From Prostheceraeus crozeri (taxonomy: Eukaryota > Platyhelminthes > Polycladida > Euryleptidae): a stretch of 64,000 nucleotides of DNA. This document shows, one piece after another, positions 1 to 11,541 of this stretch; within the stretch, counting starts at the first letter, position 1; every line of letters starts with the position of its first letter. The translations under genes were made by a program, and so were the position numbers. The notes below the pieces were generated by a model. It had not been told where the DNA came from and made no database searches. It saw nothing but the letters and a program-made list of their open reading frames with translations. The stretch spans positions 186,001 to 250,000 of the forward strand of contig CAJQUW010004613.1 in assembly GCA_907163375.1 (NCBI GenBank), in the 5' to 3' direction.

Positions 1-3000
1 GCGTCAATATTGTCGAAAACTGATTATATCAAATATCTTCATGATATACCTTTACATGCAACACGTGAAAGTTTTCACAATTTTGACAATTCGTCAATCA
101 ATGTAGAGGGTGTGCTAAGAACATTGACATTTTCTTATAACGACAAACGTGCTTTTGGTGATTTATACGTGGCAGACGTTCCTTTCTCAGTGATTGGAGT
201 GGATATCATTTCCGCTCTGCGTCTGAATATTTCGTTTGATGATGGTGATTCTTCCAATCCAAGTAGGCCTACTGATAGGTCTATGACTACTTCGGGGGCG
301 TCACATACTGTTGACTCGATTATGGAAAATCGTCAAACATTCGAAAATTGCATGCACATCAAGTTGAAAGAGAGTGCTCCTTCATCGATTATTCAACCCT
401 TACGTCGATTGCCCTTCGCTCTTGAACAGCCGGTAGAAGAAGAATTACGACGACTCCTAGCTGCCGACATTATTGAGCCAGTAAATTCATCGCCTTATGT
501 TTCACCAATAATTTGCGTTCCAAAAAGTGATAAGACTATACGCTTATGCGTCGATTACCGTCGACTAAACGACAATATCATTATTGACCAATTTCCGGTT
601 CCTACCGTTGAGGAGCTATTCAGTAAGATCTCAAATGCAAAGTACTTCACAAAATTGGATTTACAATCTGCGTTTCATCAAATTGAAGTTCATGAGAAGT
701 CGCGTGACTATACTGCGTTTATCACTCATGTCGGACTATTTCGCTTCAAGAGGGTTCCCTTCGGCCTTGCAAGCTCACCTGCAGTCATCAATCGAATCTT
801 ACGTCAAGTTTCAAAATGTGCTAATACTATTACTTACTACGACGATATTCTGATTTTTGCTTCTACGAATAAGGACTTGCAAGTATATACTAATGCAGTC
901 AAAGAAGCTCTCAAGAGACAACACTTTGTCGTCAATGAGAATAAGAGTGTTTACGGTGCAACGGAGATTGAATTTCTCGGTAGACAACTGTCCGCCTTTG
1001 GTACAAAGCCACCTTCACATGCTGTTACTGTGATTGATAAATGTCCTCAACCTAGTGCAAAACAAGAACTGCGAGTTTTCATGGGCATGATAAATTATTT
1101 TTGTAACTTTGTGCCAAACTTTGCTTCTGTCGCTGCGCCTCTGTATAGATTACTACAAGATAACACTCATTTTACATTCTCCGATGTTGAAATGTCTGCA
1201 TTTCATGAACTGAAGAAACTTCTGATTGATTCATCATTCTTCGCCTATTTTGATACTACTACTCGGGCGAAAACCATTCTTTGCACAGATGCCTCCTCAA
1301 AAGGTATAGCTGCCATGTTAAGTCCAAAGTAAGTATATAAGAGAAGTATGCAATCAAAGCATGATTTGTGGGGACATCTATGATATTACTTTGGTTAAGT
1401 CAAAGCATTGATGGCTATGAGAAACCTGTGTATTTCGTCAGCAGACAACTACGGCCAAATGAGGCACATTATTCCAGTTCAGAACTTGAGACCTTAGCTG
1501 TCATATGGTCAGTTAAAAATTGCATCAATTCTTATACGGACGTTCATTTGAAATCAGAACAGATCACAGCGCTTTGAAAGAGGTCCTGACTGGTACCAAT
1601 AAACACAAACTTGCTCCAGCACGAATCACACGATGGGCTACAAGACTCCTTCCTTACACGTTCACAGTTACTTACATCAAAGGCTCGACTAACAAGATTG
1701 CAGATTGTCTTTCCAGACTACCACTTCAGTCAAACTCGGAAGACTCAACTTCTCTTGACAATGTTCACATTGCATCAGTCCTTCGAGCTAACTTACCCTG
1801 TCTTACATTTGCTGAAGTTAAGTATGCTACAGAAAATGACAATACTCTCAACGAACTGTCAACACTTATTCAAACTGATTGGCCTGATAAGTGCGATTCT
1901 CTGAAAGAATGTTTACGTCCTTTTCACCGGTTCCGTGATGAACTTTCTTTACTTAATGCGTAATCTTCCGTGGTGAGAAAATTGTTGTTCCTTCAATGCT
2001 ACGTGACCGCCTTTTGACCTTAGCTCATGAAAGCCATATAGGCATGAGTAAAACAAAGTCGCGTCTTCGACAGACATACTGATGGCCTTCCATGGATAAG
2101 AATGTCGATGAATTAATTCGAAGTTGCTTCTGTTGTAAATTCTTGCCTCGTGATAGCCCAGTGCAGGTTACTGATTGGAATACCCAACCGTGGAATCATC
2201 TATTTACTGATATTGCGGGCCCAAAGTACGATTCCAATGGCAAGACCTTTTACTTGATTGCCCTCGTTGACCATCATAGCAAATATGTTTGTTGCAAGGT
2301 TGTGCAATCGATCACATCAAGTGACGTTATTTGTTTTCTTTAAGAAAGTTTTACTACGTTTGGTTTGTGCGCTAAAATCACATCCGATAATGGAACTCAG
2401 TTCATTTCTACCGAATTTACGGGGTTCCTTCGCTCAAGAGGTATCATACATGTACGTTCCGCTATTTACAACCCTGAAGCTAATGGAAGTATTGAGCGCG
2501 TAAATAAAAATCTGAAAAAGTTACTTGAGTCTCTACGGCATGAAGACGTGAATCTGCCAAATCTACAAAGTGCTGTAAACAATTATCTGATGATCTACAA
2601 TAATACAACTCATTCGACAACTTCTAAATCACCCTCCGAGATGATCTTCAAATATCGACCAAGAACTAAACTTGACGTTGCTGTACCTCTGGAAGTAGCA
2701 GAACCTGACCCGGAGATAATACAAATGAAAAATGAGGTACAAGACAAGTTGCGGCGGCGGGCGGATTACGCCAATACAAGGAGACGACCAAAGGATAAAT
2801 TCACATTCAAAGTTGGAGATTGGGTGCAAAAACCACCTGGACCGATTCGAAAAATTAGGGAACAGTGTGGTGAATACACGTTCAAACTCAGTGATGGGTA
2901 TAAAGTGAATGCCAGACACTTGAAATTGATAAAACGACCTTCAACATCAGAAGAGGATTATGTTTCAGTCGATACATCTCAACCAGTGCTGATAGAACGT

Positions 3001-3330
3001 TATCCATCGCGGGATCGTAGACCTACTGAGCGCTACGGATTTACAGAATAGGAGTTGTGAAATCTCATCCTAGTTCCTATGTCGAGTGTGACTTTTTTTA
3101 TATACCCTGACTCCTTCCTCAATACTTACGTAAAGTTTCCTTCCTGTGCCGGGGAAGATGTAATATTCTATACTTATTGTGAATGTTGGTGTGTTGTTTG
3201 AAACAATGAAATATGTTCGGATGTATTTTTGAGACATTTATGAATTAACGAGATATACACTTTCTAATACTACAAAACCATGTTTTACGCTACTCTGACT
3301 GAATGAGGGACATTGCAATGTTGTTGTCTC
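1..3330 (+). mobile_element. Ty3/gypsy LTR retrotransposon fossil, 5' part outside window
   Basis: A pol region of the Ty3/gypsy type runs from the left window edge. In order it shows the end of an aspartic protease-like segment (about 10-250), reverse transcriptase with the YYDD catalytic box (about 400-1000), a tether and RNase H region (about 1000-1720), and integrase with an H/C zinc-binding segment, a DDE core and a C-terminal domain (about 2000-3050). The order protease-RT-RNase H-integrase is that of gypsy and not copia. The element is broken, with a handful of interruptions (roughly three to five), so it is an old, inactive copy. Gag and the 5' LTR would lie to the left of the window. 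No envelope-like gene follows integrase. The right limit is approximate because the LTR end could not be fixed. Confidence 0.9.
3151..3330 (+). repeat. putative polypurine tract and start of 3' LTR
   Basis: A purine run GGGGAAGA at 3151-3158 lies about 100 bases after the end of the gypsy integrase region and is followed directly by TGTAATATTC, a typical LTR start (TG...). The partner 5' LTR is not in the window, so the LTR cannot be confirmed by comparison and its right end is a guess. Confidence 0.45.
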
Positions 3331-3731
3331 GGACTTCTATCTTGATCTCTGAAAAATATTCAAAGATGTCAGCATACAGTGAAAATTTTCATATCAAAAG
3401 ATTCAATGTTTGCTTAGATTGCGTTCCAGCCGTCCAAAAAGCCATTAAACAGATAGATATTGATTAGTAAAGCAGCAGATATTGACAAGAGATGCAGCAG
3501 ATTGTGAAAGTGGTCTTTATTGATGTTATGAAAGTGGTCGCTTCGTGAAAATTTGTTGACTCGTCCTATGAATAGATGACGCAATCGACCGCTTTTATCA
3601 ATGAACTGACTGAATAGGCTGCTGAGATTTCTATGTCTATCAAATGAGCCTTCATGTCTATTACACAGTGCAGCCGGCGAGACAAAATTGCTGAAATATG
3701 AATGTTTTATGCTGATTTTGAATATAGGCTA
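3331..3731. other. no gene seen
   Basis: AT-rich sequence without a convincing reading frame or terminal repeats. It may include the remainder of the gypsy LTR. Confidence 0.4.
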
Positions 3732-3824
3732 GGAATAATAGCCATTGATATAAGGCCTTAATTGCAATCCGAGGGCACGTTCTCGGATTATTTCAATTAA
3801 AGGCCAGTATCAATGGCTATTATT
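3732..3824. repeat. imperfect hairpin, arms about 43 bp
   Basis: The left arm begins AATAATAGCCATTGATA and the right arm ends with its complement TATCAATGGCTATTATT. The centre is CGAG-GGCACGTT-CTCG. A few mismatches and a short gap separate the arms. It sits left of the Crypton-like gene, mirroring a second hairpin (5829-5969) on the other side. Confidence 0.75.
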
Positions 3825-3996
3825 GTTATCATAAACCTGTTTCATTTACTGGGCATTAGAGCCCAGTATTTTTTATAAAATCTATGACTTTGGATATCCA
3901 TGATTTATATGATTATGCATCGCAAATGTGTTATTTCCATGTACCGCATAGTTTAGTGTAGATATCTCCGATCTTTCTGTAATTTCCGTGTATTAT

Positions 3997-4180
3997 GTAA
4001 TGTCCTATAGCTTGTCTATTTCCGATTTATGACATGATGTATGATCAAAGAAAATCTATGGCATCGTTCTGATATCGATAGCAGAATAGACAAATATATG
4101 TATTATCATGAATACATATATCTGTAAAAATATGTCTATGTATACGATATTACTTTTTGTACATTAGATCTATCCATTAA
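3997..4180 (+). repeat. left copy of direct repeat flanking the recombinase gene
   Basis: From TAATGTCCTATAG to the block ATATTACTTTTTGTACATTA, this stretch aligns with 5950-6140 in the same orientation. Shared blocks include TATTTCCGAT, GATGTATGATC, AATCTATG, TGATATCG and CTGTAAAAATATGTCTATG. By eye identity is about 75-80% with several small indels. Confidence 0.7.
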
Positions 4181-4358
4181 CTTCGTTATATCATAATAGA
4201 AAAGAAAGGACTTTTAGTAATTTTAAAAATCAATCAGCTGTTAATCAATTGTACTTCCCGTTGTGATGCTTTATAAAACAATTATATGTTGTATAGAAAT
4301 ATGCACTCAAACAATACAAACATTGAAGAATATAGCGTAACATCATGGTGTTCAAAAG

Positions 4359-5546
4359 TCATAAGTCAATTTCAATTTTTCCCCAGGAGGTACAAATTTT
4401 CAATTTTTTGGACGGATTTTCATCTGGGATGTCATCATCCTCAACACCATCTAGAATGTCTGATTGAATTTGTTCACTAAATGACATTGAGGTTCCAGCA
4501 CGAATATGAAAGCATTTTTTGGCTATATTCATACCCATTGATATTTTCCTATCGCTGTCAATCGAATCATAGGATATTGATGATTGAGCTGATTTATGCT
4601 TTGTAACGCTCATCACCTCACGATCAGAATATCCAGATCCTTTTAGCGTTTGAACAGTTGTTGCCCGACCGCTGTGATTCGTGTACACTTTTGATAAATT
4701 GTAGTCTACGCTTATGTCTTTCATCATTGCGTTTAATCGACACTTCCCTACAGGCACGGCATCATACCAAATTGGCATTTGATCATTTACATGATCCTTT
4801 GGACGCTGCCAAAAAGCATCGATATTCAAATTTCTTTTCGATATATACTTTTTCAATTATGTAAATGGACAGTGTTTAGAATCTGGAATCATTGGAATGA
4901 CACCACCATCAAAATCAGATTGCTCTTCATCTTCTCTGTGATTTTTATCAAACAGAGGAACAATGCGGAACCATTTTGAATCGGTTGAATTTTCTTCTTT
5001 AAACATACTAAATGTCATGCACCGAAGCTCATCGCGACCCCGCCTACCGAAGTATACGATGATGTCCAAAAAACTTTTCGCTGCAAATCTTTGGCCTTAC
5101 GAAGATCCAAAGATTCGTAGCACTTTGCTAAATCCTGAGGCTGAATTGCAGGCTTGTGTACTGTTTCCAAGTCCCTTTTGTCTTCTGTCTTTGAGTTTTG
5201 CTCTATACATGTCAGAAGATCGCTTAAAAATGATCTTGTCAGAAATGTCTATCCCAAAAGAACGCTTCAATGATCGTCGAATTCCATTTTTCAACGACAA
5301 AAATGAGTTCTTTTTGTAGTCATTTCCATTTGTTTGCAACACTGATGAAAAGAACCTTGATAAGACTTCATCTAACATGTCACTGTCACTTATGATGTTA
5401 TTAAGGTCAATGTTTTTCAATTGTAGGAATTCATTGAAAATTTTGATTGAGCATTTCGTGCTTTTTTCTGTGTGTTCTGATACTGAATTATTTAACAATC
5501 TGTCACTTTCTTGGGAATCATCTCGAAAACGTGAGCTAGTCGCCAT
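4359..5546 (-). pseudogene. Crypton-like tyrosine recombinase (DUF3504 type), two nonsense codons
   Basis: One minus-strand frame of about 396 codons runs from ATG at 5546 to the stop at 4359. It is cut only by two TAA codons, at 5097-5099 and 4857-4859. The N-terminal 150 residues look like the helical core-binding region seen in Crypton and DUF3504 proteins. The middle piece carries GRRGRDELR, which supplies the first catalytic arginine. The C-terminal piece carries NHSGRATT (the H-x-x-R pair), TKHKS, and SYDS with the likely nucleophilic tyrosine. Thus all expected tyrosine-recombinase residues are visible although the frame is interrupted. No RT accompanies it, which argues against a DIRS or Ngaro element. 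It could be a dead Crypton DNA transposon or a decayed Crypton-derived host gene (as in ZMYM or KCTD1 relatives). The flanking direct repeats favour a mobile element. Confidence 0.75.
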
Positions 5547-5828
5547 ATTTCAGTCGCTACCGGTTGCAATACTACAGAAATCATGATCAACAAAATATCA
5601 ATTCAAAATTGGAACAAAATTTGTTCAATTCATTTAATTTGTAATTTCAAAAATGATATCATAAAGATGACTTTCAAGAAATGAACTGATAAAACGGCAA
5701 GGAAATCTATGATCAGCCTCCCTAGTTCATAATATTGAGTGAACAATAACTTGCTTTCCAAGATATCAATAATTTCAGGCAACTACATAGAAAGCATTGT
5801 TTGTAGCTATACATGGACCTAGGAGTCC
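5547..5828. other. 5' flank of the recombinase gene, no gene seen
   Basis: AT-rich sequence. Nothing supported beyond a short palindromic word, GGACCTAGGAGTCCATG, around 5816-5832, which resembles AGGAGTCCATG words in the palindrome arms near 19030 and 21280. Confidence 0.35.
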
Positions 5829-5969
5829 ATGAGCTATAGGACAATATACCAAATGTACCATAGCGTATTAGCGACATGACCTAAATATCAGCCTCGGCCT
5901 ACGGCCTCGTCTGATATTTGTCATGTCACTTCATCGCTATGTTACATTTGGTTAATGTCCCATAACATG
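5829..5969. repeat. imperfect hairpin, arms about 65 bp
   Basis: The centre GCCTCGGCC-TAC-GGCCTCG is flanked by arms containing CCAAATGTA ... ACATTTGG, GACATGAC ... TCATGTC and, further out, CATGAGCTATAGGAC ... GTCCCATAACATG. Mismatches are scattered, so it is older than the perfect hairpins in the MFSD3 intron. Confidence 0.75.
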
Positions 5970-6140
5970 TCTCTGCTGTTAGTGTATTTCCGATAAGTGA
6001 CATTTGCGATGTATGATCTAAGGAAATCTATGATGCTGCAATGATATCGTTGCCTCAAACCAGCCAAATGCATGTATTATCTGTAAAAATATGTCTATGT
6101 AGGCTATGCGATATTACTTTTTTTACATTACTTTTTGTGC
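5950..6140 (+). repeat. right copy of direct repeat flanking the recombinase gene
   Basis: Aligns with 3997-4180 in the same orientation, through GATGTATGATC, AATCTATGATG, TGATATCG, CTGTAAAAATATGTCTATG and GCGATATTACTTTTT. Together the two copies bracket the recombinase gene at a spacing of about 1.95 kb. Confidence 0.7.
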
Positions 6141-7401
6141 ATCTCTCTTTTTATTTTAACTAGAAGACAGTGATTGTCAAAACATGGATATTCATTGTCA
6201 AAACATCAATTCGAAAGTCATCATATCATTTTGTTGATGTAATTGTGATATCTGTTGTTTTCTATCATAGCTTTTTTTTGCAATTGCATATTTTATTTCC
6301 ATGTTATACAATATACAGTATACACGAATACCTAAAAATTAACAAAATCCTAAAAAGACATTAAAGGAAATTTACAGGCTGGCAAAGTGGAGCTCTTCTC
6401 CACCTATGCCTGATTCCAGTCTGGATATGAGGGCATGAGCGTTTGATTTCATCAGGCTAAACAAAAGTTTCCTTGTTGTGGCCGCTATAATTACCGAGAG
6501 TCGAAGGCTCGAGGTTATTATGACAAATAATGACTGAAGAAGTCTATGCATTATCTGTTATAATGCATGACTTTTTTCATAGAAGTCGGCACCAGGCTAA
6601 TAATTTCCAATGAGGAAAATAATCACCTGCTTCGTGTAACTTATTAATCGGTCGGCATAGAAAGTCTTGCAAAATCATGCATTATACGAAAAAATATCAG
6701 ACGCAAACATAAATGGCTATATTTACAAATTTCGATGCAAAAAGCAAGGAAAAGTGAGGAAAAAGACTATGACATTATTATGTGTCTCTTAATTTAGTCT
6801 TGATTCGATTGATGAATAATGGTGACTTCACAATTATGAAAACTATATAGACCCCTGAAGTCTCCCGGCAAAGAACTGGTTACGATCTTGGGAATCTTTT
6901 AACGGCAACCATCCGCTACTGCGCAAGCCTCTTGTATCTGGAACTGTTAGGTTCTCTTATACGACCGAACACCATCAACATGTCCGGTAATTTCCATGAT
7001 AACCTGCTCGTCAACACTGGGATGATACAGTCGGGTAGCAAGTGTTGCTTTGAGACTGGTTAGTGAAGTTGTTATCAAGTCCGGCCTTCGCGCATATCGT
7101 TTCAACATTTATTGTAATGTATATATTCCAATCGGGTGTATTGTAAACCATATCTCATCGGCAGTGGTGATTTCTCACGGAAATGAAGGTAAACAGTGTT
7201 CACTGTCAAATTATCATGTTAAACCAACTTTTACCGTTTCATTCTAAATGATAAAGCAATCCGTCCTAACTGCAAATTTTAGAAATTTTATTTTTATTAT
7301 AAGTGATTATGATTATTTGTTCTACTATAATAAAACTAATAATGATAATAATGCGAACTATCCTTCCTGACATAATAATATTGGAACGTGTCTAGTTCAT
7401 A
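6141..7401. other. intergenic, no gene seen
   Basis: No supported frame. Small structure only: a short hairpin at about 6537-6577 around ATGCATTAT ... ATAATGCAT, with another ATGCATTATAC word near 6675. Confidence 0.35.
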
Positions 7402-7455
7402 AAACAAGTTTTGCTGATCTCGACAAAATACTCATCCAGAAACATCGCAATCCAA

Positions 7456-7920
7456 TGGAAATAGATTCAAATCAAAATGATAAGATTAGCAATCTTTTAC
7501 AAGTCATCACAGAAATGAAGTCTGAATTGGATCAACTAAAGCATGAAGTTTCTAAATTACAAGAAGAACGAAGTAAAAGCAATGCAGAAACTCAACAACT
7601 AAAAGCTTAAGTTGCAAAATTACAAGAGAAATTTGAATCTCCAAAGTCAGAGCTTTATGAAAAACTTGAAGTTGTTCAAGTACTTGAAATCTTGAGCACT
7701 TGCGTGATCTTGAATCAACAGGCAGAATTCCCAAAGACTCAGGTGAGGATGAAATTAACGCTACTAACGATTGGATAAAGGTTGAAAACAAAAAGAAGAA
7801 GAGGTCAACTCACAAGCATGACATTCACAGACAATTACATGATACTAATCCATTTGTGAAATCTACAGAAAATGCTATACTTTCTAATGATCAAAAAATC
7901 ATGCACTCATAAAAGTATTG
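7456..7920 (+). pseudogene. LINE copy 1 ORF1, coiled-coil part
   Basis: ATG at 7456 opens a Gln/Glu/Leu-rich heptad-like stretch (ITEMKSELDQLKHEVSKLQE) of the kind found at the start of LINE ORF1 proteins, which trimerise and bind RNA. It stops at a TAA near 7607, and a second frame continues to 7912 with a basic KKKKRSTHKHD stretch. The same stop and frame change occur in copy 2, so they predate the duplication. Confidence 0.7.
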
Positions 7921-8063
7921 ATAGAAATACTTCTGGTGATGGCTTATTTGGATCTGTAAAGAGCAATGCTAAAACTGGTGCTACTCGCACCAATACTCAA
8001 AGAAAAGTCAGTTTCTAAATACTTGGATCAAACAGAAATTGTACAATCCAAGGAGTAGATAGA

Positions 8064-8525
8064 TTGAGGAAAGTTCATTTCTACATTGGTAAAATAAACC
8101 TGAAACATACAGTGACTGAAATGCAAGAACATTTGCTATCGATTGGTGTGAGAAATATTCGCGACATAATTGAATTATTCCCCACAAAATACAATAAGCA
8201 TGCCAGGCAAAATAAATCATTCCGAGTAACTATATCTAACAGTGATTCGAGCATAATGACCAATTCTGAATATTGGGGTTCTAATGTGACTATAAGACCA
8301 TTTCACCAAATCAGATCTCAGCAGCCCTTTCGTCAAAATCACCACTCAGAGTGGCGCTCCAGGTACCAATACGATAATGGTGTCAGACAATCCGAATCTA
8401 CATGGGGAGACAAAAATGAATCAAATTACTGGGACCATGAATACAGCAAATCATATTATCATCCCTGGTATCCCACAGATTCCTACGAAAACTTGCCACC
8501 AAGACATCAGAAAAGATGGGAATAA
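8064..8525 (+). pseudogene. LINE copy 1 ORF1, core domain
   Basis: The frame reads VHFYIGKINLKHTVTEMQ..., then FRVTISNSDSS and YWGSNVTIRPF. It is the RRM-like core seen in many invertebrate LINE ORF1 proteins (a βαβ fold whose late strand resembles FKVxIP). It binds element RNA in the family. The copy 2 counterpart is at 23055-23708 with only a few substitutions (for example HQIR against HQIK). Confidence 0.75.
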
Positions 8526-8705
8526 TTTATCTATACGACTCATAACCTACAACTGCGGCAGTTTTAGGAAAAATGCCATGTTCGTGAAAGACAATTTGAT
8601 AAAAATATTGACATACTTTTCTTATGTGAAACGTTATTGCGACCACATGAAGACTTCATAATAAGTGATTTGTTCGTCAATCATCGAATTTTCGTTAAAT
8701 CAGGC
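8526..8705 (+). pseudogene. LINE copy 1 endonuclease remnant
   Basis: IRLITYNCGSFRKN is the first strand of an APE-type endonuclease with its conserved Asn. A frame change leads to LFLCETLLRPHEDF, the segment with the catalytic Glu. The rest of the nuclease and the start of RT are deleted. The same structure exists in copy 2. Confidence 0.7.
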
Positions 8706-8785
8706 ATGAGTGAAATTTCATCGAGTTACAAAGGACGACCAAGTGTTTTGACAGAATCTTTCAGGATGGTTTATTTTACAAACTC

Positions 8786-9187
8786 TTGGATAAAATCAAG
8801 TGCAAGGATTCCGTAACGAGACAATTAAATTTGCGATTATGGGTCCTTCTTAAAAGATGGTATGATCAATTGTATATCAAGATATCTTGGAAAGGAGAGT
8901 TTTCTACTGCCATACCTGTGAGACGTGGAGTGCGTCAAGGTAGCATTCTTTCTTTCTGGTTGTATTCGATACTTGCCGAAGACATTTTACAGACAGTTCA
9001 ATCATCTGGCCATTCATTACGATTTCATGATATCCCATTTACTCCTGTATATTATGCGGATGACCTCACCATAATGAGTGGAACAACTTATGGCCTTCAA
9101 GAACAATTACGACTATCTAATGAATATGCGAAAACCTGGAAATTCAAATTTAATGGAACTAAGTCAAAAGTACTCATATGCAGCAGC
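8786..9187 (+). pseudogene. LINE copy 1 reverse transcriptase palm
   Basis: Contains VRRGVRQGSILSFWLYS (RT motif 4) and YYADDLTIMSG (motif 5 with the catalytic AspAsp), then an alpha-helical segment ending KSKVLICSS. Here the foldback element has inserted; the reading frame in the uninterrupted copy 2 stops two codons further on. Confidence 0.88.
9179..9187. repeat. 9-bp target-site duplication, left (TGCAGCAGC)
   Basis: TGCAGCAGC occurs here and at 16217-16225 around the foldback element, and once only at the empty site in copy 2 (near 22393-22402, minus strand). Confidence 0.92.
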
Positions 9188-9560
9188 ATGTCGTTGAAGT
9201 TAGCACCAACTTCAACACCAACTTTTTGAATAGAGTTTGTACAGAATAGGAAACCACATGTTTAGGTACTACTGATGACGCAGAGTTTGTACAGCCAAAA
9301 AGTTTTCCAAAATTCGAACTCCTTCACCTTCAAAATTCAAATTTAAATTCGAAAAATTGGTGCAAGTATTGGTGCTACCTGGTTAGCGAGTTTGTACAGC
9401 ATTCCGATGGAAAAATTTAGATACAAGAGCAAAAACCTGAGTTTGTACAGCAACTTCCAGCACTTTCATTACACGAACAACCGGAAAAAACCGCCAAAAA
9501 CCGATTTTTTCAAAAAATGATAAGATTTTCCAGAAAAGTTCTTGGTGCTACATGGAAAAT
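9188..9560 (+). repeat. outer inverted terminal unit, left (373 bp)
   Basis: Matches 15844-16216 inverted over its whole length with very few differences. It carries four copies of GAGTTTGTACAG at 9233, 9283, 9388 and 9439, and a fifth begins the tandem array at 9561. Probably the transposase-recognition region (inference). Confidence 0.9.
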
Positions 9561-11541
9561 GAGTTTGTACAGTGCTCTAACCGGTGGAAGAGTGTTCTAC
9601 TAATCCAGTCTGAGTTTGAACACACACTTCTCCGACACTCCAGCACTCCTACGACCGGTAAATACCGGTTATTGTACAGTAACTACAAGAATACTGCCCA
9701 TTTATGAACAAATCAATTGGTGCTACATGGAAAATGAGTTTGTACAGTGCTCTAACCGGTGGAAGAGTGTTCTACTAATCCAGTCTGAGTTTGAACACAC
9801 ACTTCTCCGACACTCCAGCACTCCTACGACCGGTAAATACCGGTTATTGTACAGTAACTACAAGAATACTGCCCATTTATGAACAAATCAATTGGTGCTA
9901 CATGGAAAATGGGTTTGTACAGTGCTCTAACCGGTGGAAGAGTGTTCTACTAATCCAGTCTGAGTTTGAACACACACTTCTCCGACACTCCAGCACTCCT
10001 ACGACCGGTAAATACCGGTTATTGTACAGTAACTACAAGAATACTGCCCATTTATGAACAAATCAATTGGTGCTACATGGAAAATGAGTTTGTACAGTGC
10101 TCTAACCGGTGGAAGAGTGTTCTACTAATCCAGTCTGAGTTTGAACACACACTTCTCCGACACTCCAGCACTCCTACGACCGGTAAATACCGGTTATTGT
10201 ACAGTAACTACAAGAATACTGCCCATTTATGAACAAATCAATTGGTGCTACATGGAAAATGAGTTTGTACAGTGCTCTAACCGGTGGAAGAGTGTTCTAC
10301 TAATCCAGTCTGAGTTTGAACACACACTTCTCCGACACTCCAGCACTCCTACGACCGGTAAATACCGGTTATTGTACAGTAACTACAAGAATACTGCCCA
10401 TTTATGAACAAATCAATTGGTGCTACATGGAAAATGAGTTTGTACAGTGCTCTAACCGGTGGAAGAGTGTTCTACTAATCCAGTCTGAGTTTGAACACAC
10501 ACTTCTCCGACCGGTAAATACCGGTTATTGTACAGTAACTACAAGAATACTGCCCATTTATGAACAAATCAATTGGTGCTACATGGAAAATGAGTTTGTA
10601 CAGTGCTCTAACCGGTGGAAGAGTGTTCTACTAATCCAGTCTGAGTTTGAACACACACTTCTCCGACACTCCAGCACTCCTACGACCGGTAAATACCGGC
10701 TATTTTACAGTAACTACAAGAATACTGCCCATTTATGAACAAATCAATTGGTGCTACATGGAAAATGGGTTTGTACAGTGCTCTAACCGGTGGAAGAGTG
10801 TTCTACTAATCCAGTCTGAGTTTGAACACACACTTCTCCGACACTCCAGCACTCCTACGACCGGTAAATACCGGTTATTGTACAGTAACTACAAGAATAC
10901 TGCCCATTGATGAACAAATCAATTGGTGCTACATGGAAAATGAGTTTGTACAGTGCTCTAACCGGTGGAAGAGTGTTCTACTAATCCAGTCTGAGTTTGA
11001 ACACACACTTCTCCGACACTCCAGCACTCCTACGACCGGTAAATACCGGTTATTGTACAGTAACTACAAGAATACTGCCCATTTATGAACAAATCATTTG
11101 GTGATACATGGAAAATGAGTTTGAACACACACTTCTCCGACACTCCAGCACTCCTACGACCGGTAAATACCGGTTATTGTACAGTAACTACAAGAATACT
11201 GCCCATTTATGAACAAATCAATTGGTGCTACATGGAAAATGAGTTTGTACAGTGCTCTAACCGGTGGAAGAGTGTTCTACTAATCCAGTCTGAGTTTGAA
11301 CACACACTTCTCCGACACTCCAGTACTCCTACGACCGGTAAATACCGGCTATTTTACAGTAACTACAAGAATACTGCCCATTTATGAACAAATCAATTGG
11401 TGCTACATGGAAAATGAGTTTGTACAGTGCTCTAACCGGTGGAAGAGTGTTCTACTAATCCAGTCTGAGTTTGAACACACACTTCTCCGACACTCCAGCA
11501 CTCCTACGACCGGTAAATACCGGTTATTGTACAGTGACTAC
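9561..11541 (+). repeat. 175-bp tandem repeat array, left arm, about 12 units
   Basis: Units start at GAGTTTGTACAGTGC: 9561, 9736, 9911, 10086, 10261, 10436, 10592, 10767, 10942, 11117, 11243, 11418. Most steps are exactly 175. Two units are short: the one from 10436 lacks 19 bp between CCGAC/CGACC words, and the one from 11117 lacks 49 bp between the two GAGTTTG words of the unit. Units differ by only a few bases (for example CCGGTTATTG or CCGGCTATTT). Confidence 0.96.

Noticed and set aside
4359-5546. Intron-split host gene explaining the two stops
   Set aside because: The frame is continuous on both sides of each TAA and there are no GT-AG borders around them.
8008-8263. Minus-strand frames opposite the LINE ORF1
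   Set aside because: Shadows of the + strand ORF1 frame; the same shadows recur in copy 2.
9561-11541. CRISPR-like array
   Set aside because: Units of 175 bp with no separate spacer diversity, in an animal genome and inside inverted transposon arms.
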